A stretch of DNA of 64,000 nt from an uncultured Pelagibacteraceae bacterium (GTDB lineage: Bacteria; Pseudomonadota; Alphaproteobacteria; Pelagibacterales; Pelagibacteraceae), in assembly GCA_902624185.1 (NCBI GenBank), contig CACNWU010000004.1, positions 1 through 64,000 of the forward strand, in the 5' to 3' direction. The translations under genes were made by a program, and so were the position numbers. Shown here one piece after another: positions 1-7,407 of the stretch (the stretch's first letter is position 1; the number at the start of each line of letters is the position of its first letter). The notes beneath the pieces were generated by a model. The model was not told the origin of the DNA. It searched no databases and saw only the letters and a program-made list of their open reading frames with translations.

Positions 1-103
1 TCTTAAAGAAAGTGTCTGCTAAAAATCTTAAAAATTTTGTAAAAGACAAAGCAACTTTGTCACTAAGATTTTTTGGTTCAAAATGTTTTTTTATTTCGCT
101 CAT
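1..103 (-). CDS. aox: alternative oxidase, N-terminal part (runs off the window)
   Basis: This open frame is absent from the ORF track. The complement of 103 to 2 reads 34 codons from ATG and leaves the window still open. The end of the visible peptide, FLRFLADTFFK, matches the segment just before the first membrane helix of alphaproteobacterial alternative oxidases. That family is a diiron, membrane-bound ubiquinol oxidase that passes electrons to oxygen without pumping protons. The diiron ligands lie outside the window, so the call rests on the N-terminus alone. It is the last visible gene of a minus-strand run after the LysE-type exporter. A 12-base match to the suf IscR box core sits just upstream of its start. 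Confidence 0.72.
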   Translation of the reverse strand, partial: MSEIKKHFEPKNLSDKVALSFTKFLRFLADTFFK

Positions 104-105
104 AA

Positions 106-118
106 GACTAAAATAGTT
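106..118. promoter_or_regulatory. possible IscR-like half-conserved box upstream of alternative oxidase
   Basis: GACTAAAATAGTT lies two bases upstream of the alternative oxidase ATG on the minus strand. Its first 12 bases are identical to the core of the strong IscR box before the suf operon at 31111-31122. The flanks fit the type-1 consensus poorly, so binding is a guess. At this position a bound repressor would block the start of the gene. Confidence 0.25.
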
Positions 119-132
119 ACTGATTAAGATTT

Positions 133-166
133 TAACATGCGCCATAATTGGCACTTAAAAATGTTA
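133..166. repeat. two-tier inverted repeat in the lysE-aox gap
   Basis: An inner dyad GCCA-TAAT-TGGC (141-152) is enclosed by TAACAT (133-138) and ATGTTA (161-166). The inner and outer arms are separated by unequal unpaired bases. No T-run follows on the minus strand, so it does not look like a classical terminator for the lysE-like gene. It could be an operator or an mRNA-processing hairpin. Confidence 0.3.
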
Positions 167-170
167 TTTA

Positions 171-785
171 TCAAAGAAAATAAGCAGTCTCATTTATTAT
201 ATAAATGATTAAAAGTGACATAAAACCAATTATAAATAAGTTGATAAATTTCCAAATTTTATCATTCTGAGCATACTTTGAAAAAAAGGTTGATAAATAA
301 CCTAATAAAAAAAAGAATATAAAGGATGCTATAGAGGCACCAATTCCAAAATAAATTTTTTCATCTAATAAGAAATTTTTAGAAAAATTACCTAAAAAAA
401 AGACTGTGTCTGAGTAAACATGTGCATTTAAATATGTAAATCCTAATGTTTTAAATAATATTTCAATTTTCGAAATATATTTTACCTCTTTATCAAAAGT
501 AATATCTCTCTTAAAAAATTTTATTTTAAAATATATAAAATAAATCAAAAAAATTATTAATAAAATATTTAATGTAAGTTCTACGAATAAATTAAAATAC
601 TGGTGAAAAAAATGAAATAAGAGAATTCCAACAAATATTAGGAATAAATCTGATAAAGAACAAATTAAACAAACTAAAAATACATATTGTTTTTTTAGTC
701 CCTGCTCAATAACAAAAATATTTTGAGCACCTATTGCTAATATTAAACTAAGCCCAGTAAAAAAACCCAATACCAGGTATTCCAT
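171..785 (-). CDS. LysE/ArgO family amino-acid exporter
   Basis: The 204 aa protein is hydrophobic, with about six membrane segments, the usual size and topology of LysE/RhtB exporters. The N-terminus carries the family signature GLSLILAIGAQNIFVIEQGL, typical of the ArgO/LysE branch that exports basic amino acids. The family exports amino acids or small metabolites across the inner membrane, driven by the proton gradient. Substrate cannot be read from the sequence. It lies 11 bp downstream of the VOC gene on the same strand and upstream of alternative oxidase, so the three may share a transcript. Confidence 0.85.
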   Translation of the reverse strand: MEYLVLGFFTGLSLILAIGAQNIFVIEQGLKKQYVFLVCLICSLSDLFLIFVGILLFHFFHQYFNLFVELTLNILLIIFLIYFIYFKIKFFKRDITFDKEVKYISKIEILFKTLGFTYLNAHVYSDTVFFLGNFSKNFLLDEKIYFGIGASIASFIFFFLLGYLSTFFSKYAQNDKIWKFINLFIIGFMSLLIIYIINETAYFL

Positions 786-796
786 TTAAAAATAGA

Positions 797-1207
797 CTAC
801 TCTGAATTAGCGGTTAAAGTTTTTATCTCTAATACGTTTTCATTTGGGTCTTTGATAAAAAACGTTTCTTGTTCGTATTTAGTACCTTTAAATCTTAAGT
901 AAGGTTCATCATAATATTTATGACCATTTTTTTTCAATCTATTTTTTAGAGCATCAAAGTCTTTTCTTGATAAATGAACTCCAAAATGAGGGACTGAAAC
1001 ATTTCCCATATCAACATCGTGTCTTTCATTATCTAATTTATGTTCACTAGCATGAAGAGTTAATTCATTGCCCCAAAAATCGACATCAGCCCATTCTTGA
1101 GCAGAATTATCTAATCTACATCCTAATGTTTCACTATAAAATTTTTTAGCTGTTTCTAAATCCCCACATGGTATTGCAAGATGAAAACAATTAGTATTTC
1201 TGTACAT
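797..1207 (-). CDS. VOC (glyoxalase/dioxygenase fold) family protein
   Basis: The 136 aa protein has the paired beta-alpha-beta-beta-beta layout of the vicinal oxygen chelate fold. The N-terminal FHLAIPCGDLETAKKFYSE and C-terminal FFIKDPNENVLEIK are typical. His9, His75 (PHFGVHL) and Glu127 in the final strand are plausible metal ligands. Close relatives are annotated as glyoxalase-like or bleomycin-resistance proteins without known substrate. The start has AGGAGA-type purines upstream on the minus strand, and the gene is divergent from cysE across a 71 bp gap. Confidence 0.85.
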   Translation of the reverse strand: MYRNTNCFHLAIPCGDLETAKKFYSETLGCRLDNSAQEWADVDFWGNELTLHASEHKLDNERHDVDMGNVSVPHFGVHLSRKDFDALKNRLKKNGHKYYDEPYLRFKGTKYEQETFFIKDPNENVLEIKTLTANSE

Positions 1208-1278
1208 ATTATCTCCTTTAAATTCTCAATTTAGATACTATATATCTCTCATATTTTTATATCAAGCTAACAAATTTA

Positions 1279-1845
1279 ATGAACGATTACTTACAATCTA
1301 TAATTGACAGAGATCCTGCGGCAAAATCTAAACTGAGTTTAATTTTAACCTACCCAGGAGTTAAAGCTATTTTTTTTCATAAAATTGCTAATTTTTTTGC
1401 AATAGCAAAATTTGATTTAGTGGCAAGAATTATTTCTCAGTTCTCTAGATTCTTAACAGGAATAGAAATTCATCCTAAAGCAAAGATTGGAGAAAATTTA
1501 TTTATAGATCATGGTATGGGAGTTGTTATTGGAGAAACTTCTGAAATAGGAAAGAATGTTACTATCTATCACAATGTGACTTTAGGAGGAATAGCTCCAA
1601 GTATAAATTCAAATGACCAAAGAAATATAAAGAGGCATCCTACTTTAGAGGATAATGTGGTAGTTGGCTCTGGTGCGCAAATTTTAGGTCCAATAACTAT
1701 TGGAAAAAATTCTTTGATTGGTGCAAACGCAGTTGTAACTAAAGATGTTCCTGAAAAATCAATTATGGTTGGCATACCAGCAAAAAGAGTTGGTGATGCA
1801 ACAAAAGGATTTAAACCTTACGCTGTTACAGACAAGGAAGAGTAA
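1279..1845 (+). CDS. cysE: serine O-acetyltransferase
   Basis: This enzyme makes O-acetylserine from serine and acetyl-CoA, the first committed step of cysteine synthesis. The 188 aa protein is the short form: it lacks much of the N-terminal helical domain of the about 270 aa enterobacterial enzyme but keeps the left-handed beta-helix (about 62-172). The catalytic Asp-His pair is visible in IDHGMG (D77, H78), and the second His in KRHPTL (H120). The stop overlaps the cysK start as TAATG, so the two pathway genes are translationally coupled. Confidence 0.95.
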   Translation: MNDYLQSIIDRDPAAKSKLSLILTYPGVKAIFFHKIANFFAIAKFDLVARIISQFSRFLTGIEIHPKAKIGENLFIDHGMGVVIGETSEIGKNVTIYHNVTLGGIAPSINSNDQRNIKRHPTLEDNVVVGSGAQILGPITIGKNSLIGANAVVTKDVPEKSIMVGIPAKRVGDATKGFKPYAVTDKEE

Positions 1846-2846
1846 TGTCGAACGTTAGAAACAATTTTACTGACTCAATTGGTAATACACCACTTATAAA
1901 ATTAAAAGCAGCTTCAGAAATTACTGGCTGCAATATCTATGGTAAAGCAGAATTTATGAATCCAGGTGGATCTGTAAAAGATAGAGCGGCGCTTGCATTA
2001 ATTAAAGATGCTCAAAATAAAAAATTAATCACAAAAGGAGGTATTGTTGTTGAGGGAACTGCTGGAAATACAGGTATTGGATTAGGTTTATTAGGCAATT
2101 CACTAGGTTACAAAACAATAATTGTAATGAATGATAATCAAACACAAGAAAAAAAAGATACAATTAGAAATCTAGGCGCCGAATTAAGACTGGTTCCGGC
2201 TAAGCCGTATAAAGATGAAAATAATTTTGTAAAAATTGCAGGACGACTAGCTGATGAGCTAAGACCAACAAACAATAATGGTGTAGTTTGGGCAAACCAA
2301 TTTGATAATACAGCTAATGCTAAAGGTCATTATGAAGGCACTGGTAAAGAAATCTGGGAACAAACTACGGGTAAAGTGGATGGATTTGTTTGTTCATCAG
2401 GAACTGGTGGAACTATTTCAGGTGTGAGTAATGCACTTAAAGAAAAAAATAAAGATATTAAAATTTATCTCTCAGATCCTAAAGGATCAGCACTTTATAA
2501 TTATATTAAGAATGGTGAATTAAAATCTGAAGGTGGGTCAATTACAGAAGGTATTGGGTCAAGTCGAATAACTAAAAATTTCGAAAATGCAAAAATAGAT
2601 GATGCATATTCAATTGACGATCATGAGGCATTACCCATTCTTTATGACTTAATACAAAATGAAGGTTTAAGTTTGGGTACAAGTTGTGGGATTAATATTG
2701 CTGGAGCAATAAGACTTGGAAAAGAATTGGGTCCTGGAAAAACTATTGTTACAATTCTTTGTGACAAATCAGATAAATACAACTCAAAGATGTTTAACAA
2801 ATCTTTTTTAGAGGAAAAAAAGCTTCCAATACCTAGCTGGCTATAA
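1845..2846 (+). CDS. cysK: cysteine synthase (O-acetylserine sulfhydrylase)
   Basis: This PLP enzyme makes cysteine from O-acetylserine and sulfide. The Schiff-base lysine is K45 in NPGGSVKDRAAL. The substrate loop is GTAGNTGIG (about 70-78), and the phosphate-binding loop SSGTGGTISG lies near 185. At 333 aa it is slightly longer than E. coli CysK, with an insertion around the SEGGSITEGIG segment, as in many alphaproteobacterial CysK proteins. It is coupled to cysE by a one-base overlap. It needs reduced sulfur, which fits the reduced-sulfur dependence known for SAR11. Confidence 0.95.
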   Translation: MSNVRNNFTDSIGNTPLIKLKAASEITGCNIYGKAEFMNPGGSVKDRAALALIKDAQNKKLITKGGIVVEGTAGNTGIGLGLLGNSLGYKTIIVMNDNQTQEKKDTIRNLGAELRLVPAKPYKDENNFVKIAGRLADELRPTNNNGVVWANQFDNTANAKGHYEGTGKEIWEQTTGKVDGFVCSSGTGGTISGVSNALKEKNKDIKIYLSDPKGSALYNYIKNGELKSEGGSITEGIGSSRITKNFENAKIDDAYSIDDHEALPILYDLIQNEGLSLGTSCGINIAGAIRLGKELGPGKTIVTILCDKSDKYNSKMFNKSFLEEKKLPIPSWL

Positions 2847-2887
2847 TATCGCATATATCTACCTGTCTAAAAAGGTTAAAAATTTTT

Positions 2888-3262
2888 ATGAAAAAATTTT
2901 TAATAATATTATTTTTAACATTCGTAAACAACTTTGCTTATGCTGGGATGAATGAAAGTGAAAAATCTAAGGCTTGGGATTGCAGTGGGATTTATATGGC
3001 AAATTATTTCTTACCATCCGGTGAAAGTTTTGAATATAGTATGAAAGAAAAATCAATGGCATCTGTAAAAGTTCTAAAAACCTATGCTTTGGAAATTGGA
3101 ATTTCAGAGAAAGAGTGGGACGATGGAGTTAATAAGGCTGTAGATAAACATTATGGATCTAAATACGACAAAGCAAAAACTGAAGCATGTCATTCATTTA
3201 TTGAAACTTTAATTCCTAATGGTGCTGAAAGAGTGAAAAAAGTAGTTCAAACTCTATACTAA
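2888..3262 (+). CDS. small exported protein, paralogue of the next gene
   Basis: I do not recognise this 124 aa family. It has a clear Sec signal peptide (MKKFLIILFLTFVNNFAYA, cleavage near residue 19). The mature part starts GMNESEKSKAWDCSGIYMAN. Two cysteines, in DCSGIY and EACHSF, recur at the same places in the next gene and could form a periplasmic disulfide. Charged helices with no membrane segment follow. The next gene starts 2 bp after its stop and has equal length and the same motifs, so the pair is a tandem duplication. Confidence 0.8.
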   Translation: MKKFLIILFLTFVNNFAYAGMNESEKSKAWDCSGIYMANYFLPSGESFEYSMKEKSMASVKVLKTYALEIGISEKEWDDGVNKAVDKHYGSKYDKAKTEACHSFIETLIPNGAERVKKVVQTLY

Positions 3263-3263
3263 A

Positions 3264-3638
3264 ATGAAAAAAATTTTTGTAACCTTTATTTTGACCCTAA
3301 TGGCTAGTGCAGCCATTGCAGGAATGAATGACAAAGATAAATCTAAAACAATGGAATGCACTGGAATTTACTATGCTAATAGCATGATTCCTCAAGGTGA
3401 ACTTGAATTAGAAAAAATTGTGCACTCTTTTGCAGCTAAAAAATATTTAAATTCTTATCTGATTGAAGCTGGTGTAAATGAAGAAAAACTTAATAAAGAA
3501 GTATTAAAAGTTGTCGATGTTCGTTATGGGAAACCATACGAAGAAGAAACAACAAAAGAATGTGATAATTTTATCTTTAAATTAATTCCTGGCTCTAAAG
3601 ATGAAATTAAAAAAATAGCAGAGTCTGGAATATATTAA
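3264..3638 (+). CDS. small exported protein, paralogue of the previous gene
   Basis: This is a 124 aa exported protein with a signal peptide (MKKIFVTFILTLMASAAIA). The mature part opens with GMNDKDKSKTMECTGIYYAN, nearly the same pattern as its neighbour. The two cysteines are kept, in ECTGIY and ECDNF. Both copies also share the pattern V.(D/V)..YG.(K/P)Y..A/E in the second half. Function is unknown; the shared cysteines and export suggest a small folded periplasmic protein. The divergence between copies is large enough that the duplication is not recent. Confidence 0.8.
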   Translation: MKKIFVTFILTLMASAAIAGMNDKDKSKTMECTGIYYANSMIPQGELELEKIVHSFAAKKYLNSYLIEAGVNEEKLNKEVLKVVDVRYGKPYEEETTKECDNFIFKLIPGSKDEIKKIAESGIY

Positions 3639-3653
3639 CAGCAAGGAGATTAA

Positions 3654-3959
3654 ATGCCAAAAGCATACCTAGTAGCAGTTCCAAAGGTCACAAATGCGGA
3701 TATGTTTGGAAAAGAATACGCAAGTAAAGTTGCAGACACACTTAAACCTTTTGATGGAAAGTTTCTTGTAAGAACTCCAAATAAATTAGTCTTAGAGGGA
3801 GACGAACCTACTCTTACAGTTGTGATGGAATTCCCAAACAAAGAAAAAGCTTTAGGCTGGTATAATTCTGAGGCACATCAAAATATTGTTGTTCATAGAA
3901 GAGCAGCCACAGATCCAAAAAGTACAATTGTTATCTGTGAAGAGTCAGATTCATATTAA
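3654..3959 (+). CDS. DUF1330 domain protein
   Basis: The 101 aa protein fits the DUF1330 family, small dimeric alpha-beta-barrel proteins with no established reaction. The typical pieces are the opening KAYLVAVPKVTN, the middle DGKFLVR and EFPNKEKALGWYNSEAHQ. The ATG at 3654 follows an AAGGAG ribosome site. It is cytoplasmic with no signal peptide, lying between two genes for exported proteins. Function cannot be inferred beyond the fold. Confidence 0.85.
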   Translation: MPKAYLVAVPKVTNADMFGKEYASKVADTLKPFDGKFLVRTPNKLVLEGDEPTLTVVMEFPNKEKALGWYNSEAHQNIVVHRRAATDPKSTIVICEESDSY

Positions 3960-3974
3960 AAAAAAGGAGAAAAA

Positions 3975-4220
3975 ATGAAAAAAATAATAACAACATTAGC
4001 TTTTGTGCTTTTTACAACTTCAGCATTTTCTTATTCTTGTCCGATGCTTTGGGGAGAAGTAGATGAGCTTTTAAAAACAGCAAAAGATAGTGGTAAAACT
4101 GCTGCACAAATTGAAGAAGTGCAAACTTTAAGAGATAAGGGGAAAAAAGCTCATGATGAAGGTAGTCATGAAATGTCTGAAATCTTTTTAAAGAAAGCTT
4201 TAACAATTCTTAAAGGTTAA
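3975..4220 (+). CDS. small exported helical protein, unknown
   Basis: The 81 aa protein has a signal peptide (MKKIITTLAFVLFTTSAFS, cleavage near 19). The roughly 60 aa mature part is helical and charged, rich in Lys, Glu and Ala, with one cysteine near the N-terminus (SYSCPMLW). An AAGGAG site precedes the ATG by a few bases. The repeated pattern of leucines and alanines suggests a helical hairpin. I do not recognise a family. It starts 15 bp after the DUF1330 gene and ends 2 bp before the next gene. Confidence 0.72.
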   Translation: MKKIITTLAFVLFTTSAFSYSCPMLWGEVDELLKTAKDSGKTAAQIEEVQTLRDKGKKAHDEGSHEMSEIFLKKALTILKG

Positions 4221-4222
4221 GA

Positions 4223-4537
4223 ATGAAAGCAATCTACACCAGAACTATAGGTGTTTATGACGATAAACTAAATGAAGCAATGGAAATTGCTAAAGGTCTA
4301 GCTGAAGTTAGAAAGAAGCATTATCCTGATCATGAAGTTTATTTTTCATTTCAAATTGGTGGAAATCCTAGGACAGTAAGAGAAACTCTTGTTGGTGAAC
4401 AGTTTACAGACAAAGCATTTCAAAATGATCAAAATATGTCTGCAGATCCAAAATTTATTGATCTTCAAAAAAAAATGAAGGGTGTTTTTAAAGAAGGAAC
4501 TATTCAGGACGAAATGAGAGTTATATTTAACGATTAA
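4223..4537 (+). CDS. hypothetical protein, 104 aa
   Basis: I do not recognise this protein. It has no signal peptide or membrane segment. It opens MKAIYTRTIGVYDDKLNEAM, with an early strand then a helix, followed by YFSFQIGGNPRTVRETLVG. The strand-helix-strand order and size fit a small ferredoxin-like or dimeric alpha-beta-barrel fold, as in its DUF1330 neighbour, but this is only a guess. It starts 2 bp after the preceding gene and ends 9 bp before the NTF2-like gene, so it is probably co-translated. Confidence 0.7.
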   Translation: MKAIYTRTIGVYDDKLNEAMEIAKGLAEVRKKHYPDHEVYFSFQIGGNPRTVRETLVGEQFTDKAFQNDQNMSADPKFIDLQKKMKGVFKEGTIQDEMRVIFND

Positions 4538-4546
4538 GAGTAATAG

Positions 4547-4867
4547 ATGTCTATATTAAAAAGATATACTGATGCAATTGATAAGAAAGATGAAGCAACA
4601 ATGAATGAACTTTTACATGATGATTTTAAGTTCACTATGCATAAATCTGGAAATTCTTTAGGAAAAGCTGATGTAATTAAATGGGCAATGAGTGGTGATA
4701 TCAATCAAGATAAAGCAAGAGTTGTTTATGAAAATGATGAAGTGGGCGTACACCATTCGATCGTAACATTTAATGATGGAAATATTGAGGCTGTATTAGC
4801 AGTTTATAAATATAAAGATGGAAAGATTATTAGCTTGGAGACAGGTGCTACTCCAATTTCTAAATAA
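4547..4867 (+). CDS. NTF2-like (SnoaL-type) fold protein
   Basis: The 106 aa protein has the order expected of the NTF2-like cone fold: an N-terminal helix with YTDAIDKKDEATMNELLHDDFKFTM (first part), then strands ending in AVLAVYKYKDGKIISLE. Members bind small ligands or act as isomerases and hydrolases, so the fold does not tell the substrate. The stop overlaps the next ATG as TAATG (4865-4869), which argues for co-translation with the DUF2798 gene. Confidence 0.72.
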   Translation: MSILKRYTDAIDKKDEATMNELLHDDFKFTMHKSGNSLGKADVIKWAMSGDINQDKARVVYENDEVGVHHSIVTFNDGNIEAVLAVYKYKDGKIISLETGATPISK

Positions 4868-5088
4868 TGTTTAAAAAGAAATACTCAAATATATTATTTA
4901 TATTTTTTATGGGTTTTGGTATGAGTTTAATCATGACTCTTATAATTACTTATATTAATACTGGTTATGATGAACTTTATTACAAAAGATTTTTTAAAGC
5001 TTGGTCTGTTAGCTTACCGGTTGCAATGATTGCTACAACAATTGTGGCTCCAATAGTGCAAAAATTTGTAGATAAAATTATCGATTAA
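4867..5088 (+). CDS. DUF2798 family small membrane protein
   Basis: The 73 aa protein has two membrane helices, about residues 9-29 and 45-66, joined by a short loop. The pattern FFMGFGMSLIMTLIIT and the second helix SVSLPVAMIATTIVAPIVQKFV fit DUF2798, a family of two-helix inner-membrane proteins of unknown role. The ATG overlaps the stop of the NTF2-like gene. The SMR-like gene follows after 16 bp. Confidence 0.75.
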   Translation: MFKKKYSNILFIFFMGFGMSLIMTLIITYINTGYDELYYKRFFKAWSVSLPVAMIATTIVAPIVQKFVDKIID

Positions 5089-5104
5089 GAATAATCTCTA
5101 AATT

Positions 5105-5440
5105 GTGAGTAATATAGTTGCATACATGGTTCTTGTACTTGCTGTTATTCTAGGGACAGCAGCAAATGGTTTTGCTAAGGGTGCAAATGGATTTACTTTA
5201 TTAATACCAAGCTTATTAACAGCAATATTCATAGTTGGATGTATGTTTTCATTGTCTATTGTGATGAAAGCTATTCCAGTTGGAATTACTTATGCTTCAT
5301 TTGCAGGTCTTTGTATAATTGCTACAACAATTGTAGGAATATATAGATTTAATCAAATGCCAGACCTTTATACTATAATTGGCTTAGCTTTGATAATCTC
5401 AGGAGTTTTAATAGTTAATTTGCTTGGTAAAACTACTTAG
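5105..5440 (+). CDS. SMR-like (EmrE-family) four-helix membrane protein lacking the TM1 glutamate
   Basis: The 111 aa protein has four membrane helices and SMR-family landmarks: the LGT turn of helix 1, IPVGITYASFAGL in helix 3, and IIGLALIISGVLIVNLL in helix 4. EmrE carries an essential glutamate in helix 1 (LAEVIGT); here the aligned stretch reads LAVILGT with no acidic residue. It therefore probably does not work as a canonical proton/cation antiporter. The start is GTG. The last 8 bases overlap the end of the convergent phosphatase gene. Confidence 0.8.
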   Translation: MSNIVAYMVLVLAVILGTAANGFAKGANGFTLLIPSLLTAIFIVGCMFSLSIVMKAIPVGITYASFAGLCIIATTIVGIYRFNQMPDLYTIIGLALIISGVLIVNLLGKTT

Positions 5441-6239
5441 AAACAGGTTTTAAAATTTTTAACATTTTATTATGAAGAGTTTTGTTTGATGAACAAATTA
5501 TATTACCAGCTTTTTTAGGTTCATCATTTTTCCAGGTCGAAACTATACCTCTTGCAGCTTGAATTATTGGAATTAAGGGATGAATATCCCAAATTTTATT
5601 ACCACATTGAATTACTACATCAAGTTTACCTTCAGCAAAGTGTGAATAACTTAGTGCATCAGCACAAGGAAACTGCATTCTTTTAAGTATTTTGGGAATC
5701 TTTTTTTGTTGATTCAAAGATAAAGTTCCATGAAAAGCTGCAGATAATTTCATATTTGAAAAAGTTGCTTTATGATTAACTTTTATTTTTCTTTTTTTTC
5801 CATTCTCTGAAACATATGCTGAAGTTAAAGATGAATTATAATAATATTTTTTTAGTATTGGGAAATTAGCAAGACCCAAAACAGGGTATCCTTTGTAATT
5901 CAAAGATATCAAATTACTCCAAGTTGGATTTCCAATAACGAATGATCTTGTTCCATCAATTGGATCAATTACCCACGAAAATTTACTTTTAGATTTACTT
6001 TGACCAAATTCCTCTCCAATTATTTGATGATCAGGAAACTTTTTCTTTATTTCTTTTCTGATAAACTTTTCAAATGCTTTATCGGCACTTGTAACTGGAT
6101 CATATCCTTTTCCCTTAAGCTTATTTGACACTTTGAATGATTTATTTAGTTTAGAGTAATAAAATTTAGTTAATTTATTGGCTAAACTCTCAATAAATTT
6201 TGAATACGGTTTATAATTTAACGATTTTAACATTGGCAC
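5433..6239 (-). CDS. inositol monophosphatase family phosphatase (HisN-like)
   Basis: The 268 aa protein carries the metal-binding signatures of the family: GEE at 75-77, DPIDGT at 92-97, and WDIHPL near 225. These bind the magnesium ions that hydrolyse a phosphate monoester. Alphaproteobacterial relatives are often annotated as histidinol-phosphatase (HisN type), the last-but-one step of histidine synthesis. The family also includes inositol-1-phosphatase and 3'-nucleotidase, so the substrate is uncertain. The usual Ala after WDI is His here. The 3' end overlaps the SMR-like gene by 8 bases. Confidence 0.85.
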   Translation of the reverse strand: MPMLKSLNYKPYSKFIESLANKLTKFYYSKLNKSFKVSNKLKGKGYDPVTSADKAFEKFIRKEIKKKFPDHQIIGEEFGQSKSKSKFSWVIDPIDGTRSFVIGNPTWSNLISLNYKGYPVLGLANFPILKKYYYNSSLTSAYVSENGKKRKIKVNHKATFSNMKLSAAFHGTLSLNQQKKIPKILKRMQFPCADALSYSHFAEGKLDVVIQCGNKIWDIHPLIPIIQAARGIVSTWKNDEPKKAGNIICSSNKTLHNKMLKILKPVSK

Positions 6240-6306
6240 AGAGGACTAATACTATTTAATTGCTATTGATTAAAGCTTAATTTTGAATAATGATTTAAAA
6301 AAATTT

Positions 6307-7407
6307 ATGAAAATTGAATTAGAAAATAATAAGGTATTTTTTGAAAATCAGGGTTCCAAAAAAGAAATACATCCTTTTTGGTTAAGAGAAAGAGCAAATG
6401 GTGATACTTTTGTGGATAAAGGTACCCAACAAAGACTGTTCGATCCTACAGAGCTTCAGGATAATATTGAAATTAAATCATCAAAACTATCAAATGACTA
6501 TTTAGAAATTTTTTTTAATGACGGGGTTCACACTAAAATAGCGATAGAAAATATTCTTAAAGAATTTTCGAATATAAATGATGTAAAAAATATTACTAAG
6601 ATTAAATGGGATTCTTCTTTAAAAAATTATAATTATTTTGAATTTAAAGATAATCTTTTTGAAGACGAGAAAATGTTGGAAGCATTAAATAATTTTTATC
6701 AATACGGTTTTGTAATATTTAAAAATGTTCCAACAAAAGATAATTTTATTGTTAATTTTGCTAATTCGATTGGGAGTATCAGAAGAACTAACTTTGGAGA
6801 GTTTTTTAATGTAAAGTCTAAACCAAATCCAAATGATTTAGCCTATACATCATTACCTTTAGCACCTCATACAGATAATCCTTATCGAAATCCTGTTCCT
6901 TGTATTCAAATGTTACATTGTATTGAAAATGAGGTAAGTGGAGGATTATCCACCTTAGTCGATGGTTTTACTGTAACTGAACAACTTAAAAAAGATTTTC
7001 CTGATTATTATAAAATTTTAACTGAGATTAAGGTAAGATTTCAATTTATAGACCAAAGTGTAGTTTTAGAAAATTGGGCTGAGATGATACAATTAGATGA
7101 GTTTGGTGAATTTAAACAGGTAAGATTTAGTCCAAGACTTGATTTTGTACCTTTAATAGATAAAGAAAAATTGGAATTATACTATTCAGCAAGAAAAAAG
7201 ATTTCTGAATTATACAATTCTGAAAGCTATAGAATTGAATTTAAACTTTTACCAGGAGATTTATTAATGATGGATAACCATAGATTACTCCATGGTAGAA
7301 CTTTATATGACACAAACGAGGGTAAACGTTTTTTACAAGGTTGTTATATTGATTACGATAGTACTGAGGGTAAGCTCAAACATTTAAAGAGAAAATTTAG
7401 TCTGTAA
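6307..7407 (+). CDS. gamma-butyrobetaine hydroxylase-like 2-oxoglutarate dioxygenase
   Basis: The protein is a TauD/BBOX-type Fe(II) oxygenase. An N-terminal small domain (HPFWLRERANG) precedes the double-stranded beta-helix. Iron ligands are visible in APHTDNP (His and Asp) and LLHGRTL (distal His with the 2-oxoglutarate Arg). In BBOX and trimethyllysine hydroxylase the N-terminal domain usually binds zinc with cysteines after WLRD; these are missing here. The ORF track begins at a TTG (6283), but an ATG at 6307 gives 366 aa and starts at the expected strand. The substrate could be a trimethylammonium compound. Confidence 0.85.
   Translation: MKIELENNKVFFENQGSKKEIHPFWLRERANGDTFVDKGTQQRLFDPTELQDNIEIKSSKLSNDYLEIFFNDGVHTKIAIENILKEFSNINDVKNITKIKWDSSLKNYNYFEFKDNLFEDEKMLEALNNFYQYGFVIFKNVPTKDNFIVNFANSIGSIRRTNFGEFFNVKSKPNPNDLAYTSLPLAPHTDNPYRNPVPCIQMLHCIENEVSGGLSTLVDGFTVTEQLKKDFPDYYKILTEIKVRFQFIDQSVVLENWAEMIQLDEFGEFKQVRFSPRLDFVPLIDKEKLELYYSARKKISELYNSESYRIEFKLLPGDLLMMDNHRLLHGRTLYDTNEGKRFLQGCYIDYDSTEGKLKHLKRKFSL

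Noticed and set aside
1569-1775. Minus-strand 68 aa ORF inside cysE
   Set aside because: It is an antisense shadow of conserved CysE codons, with no ribosome site or recognisable domain.
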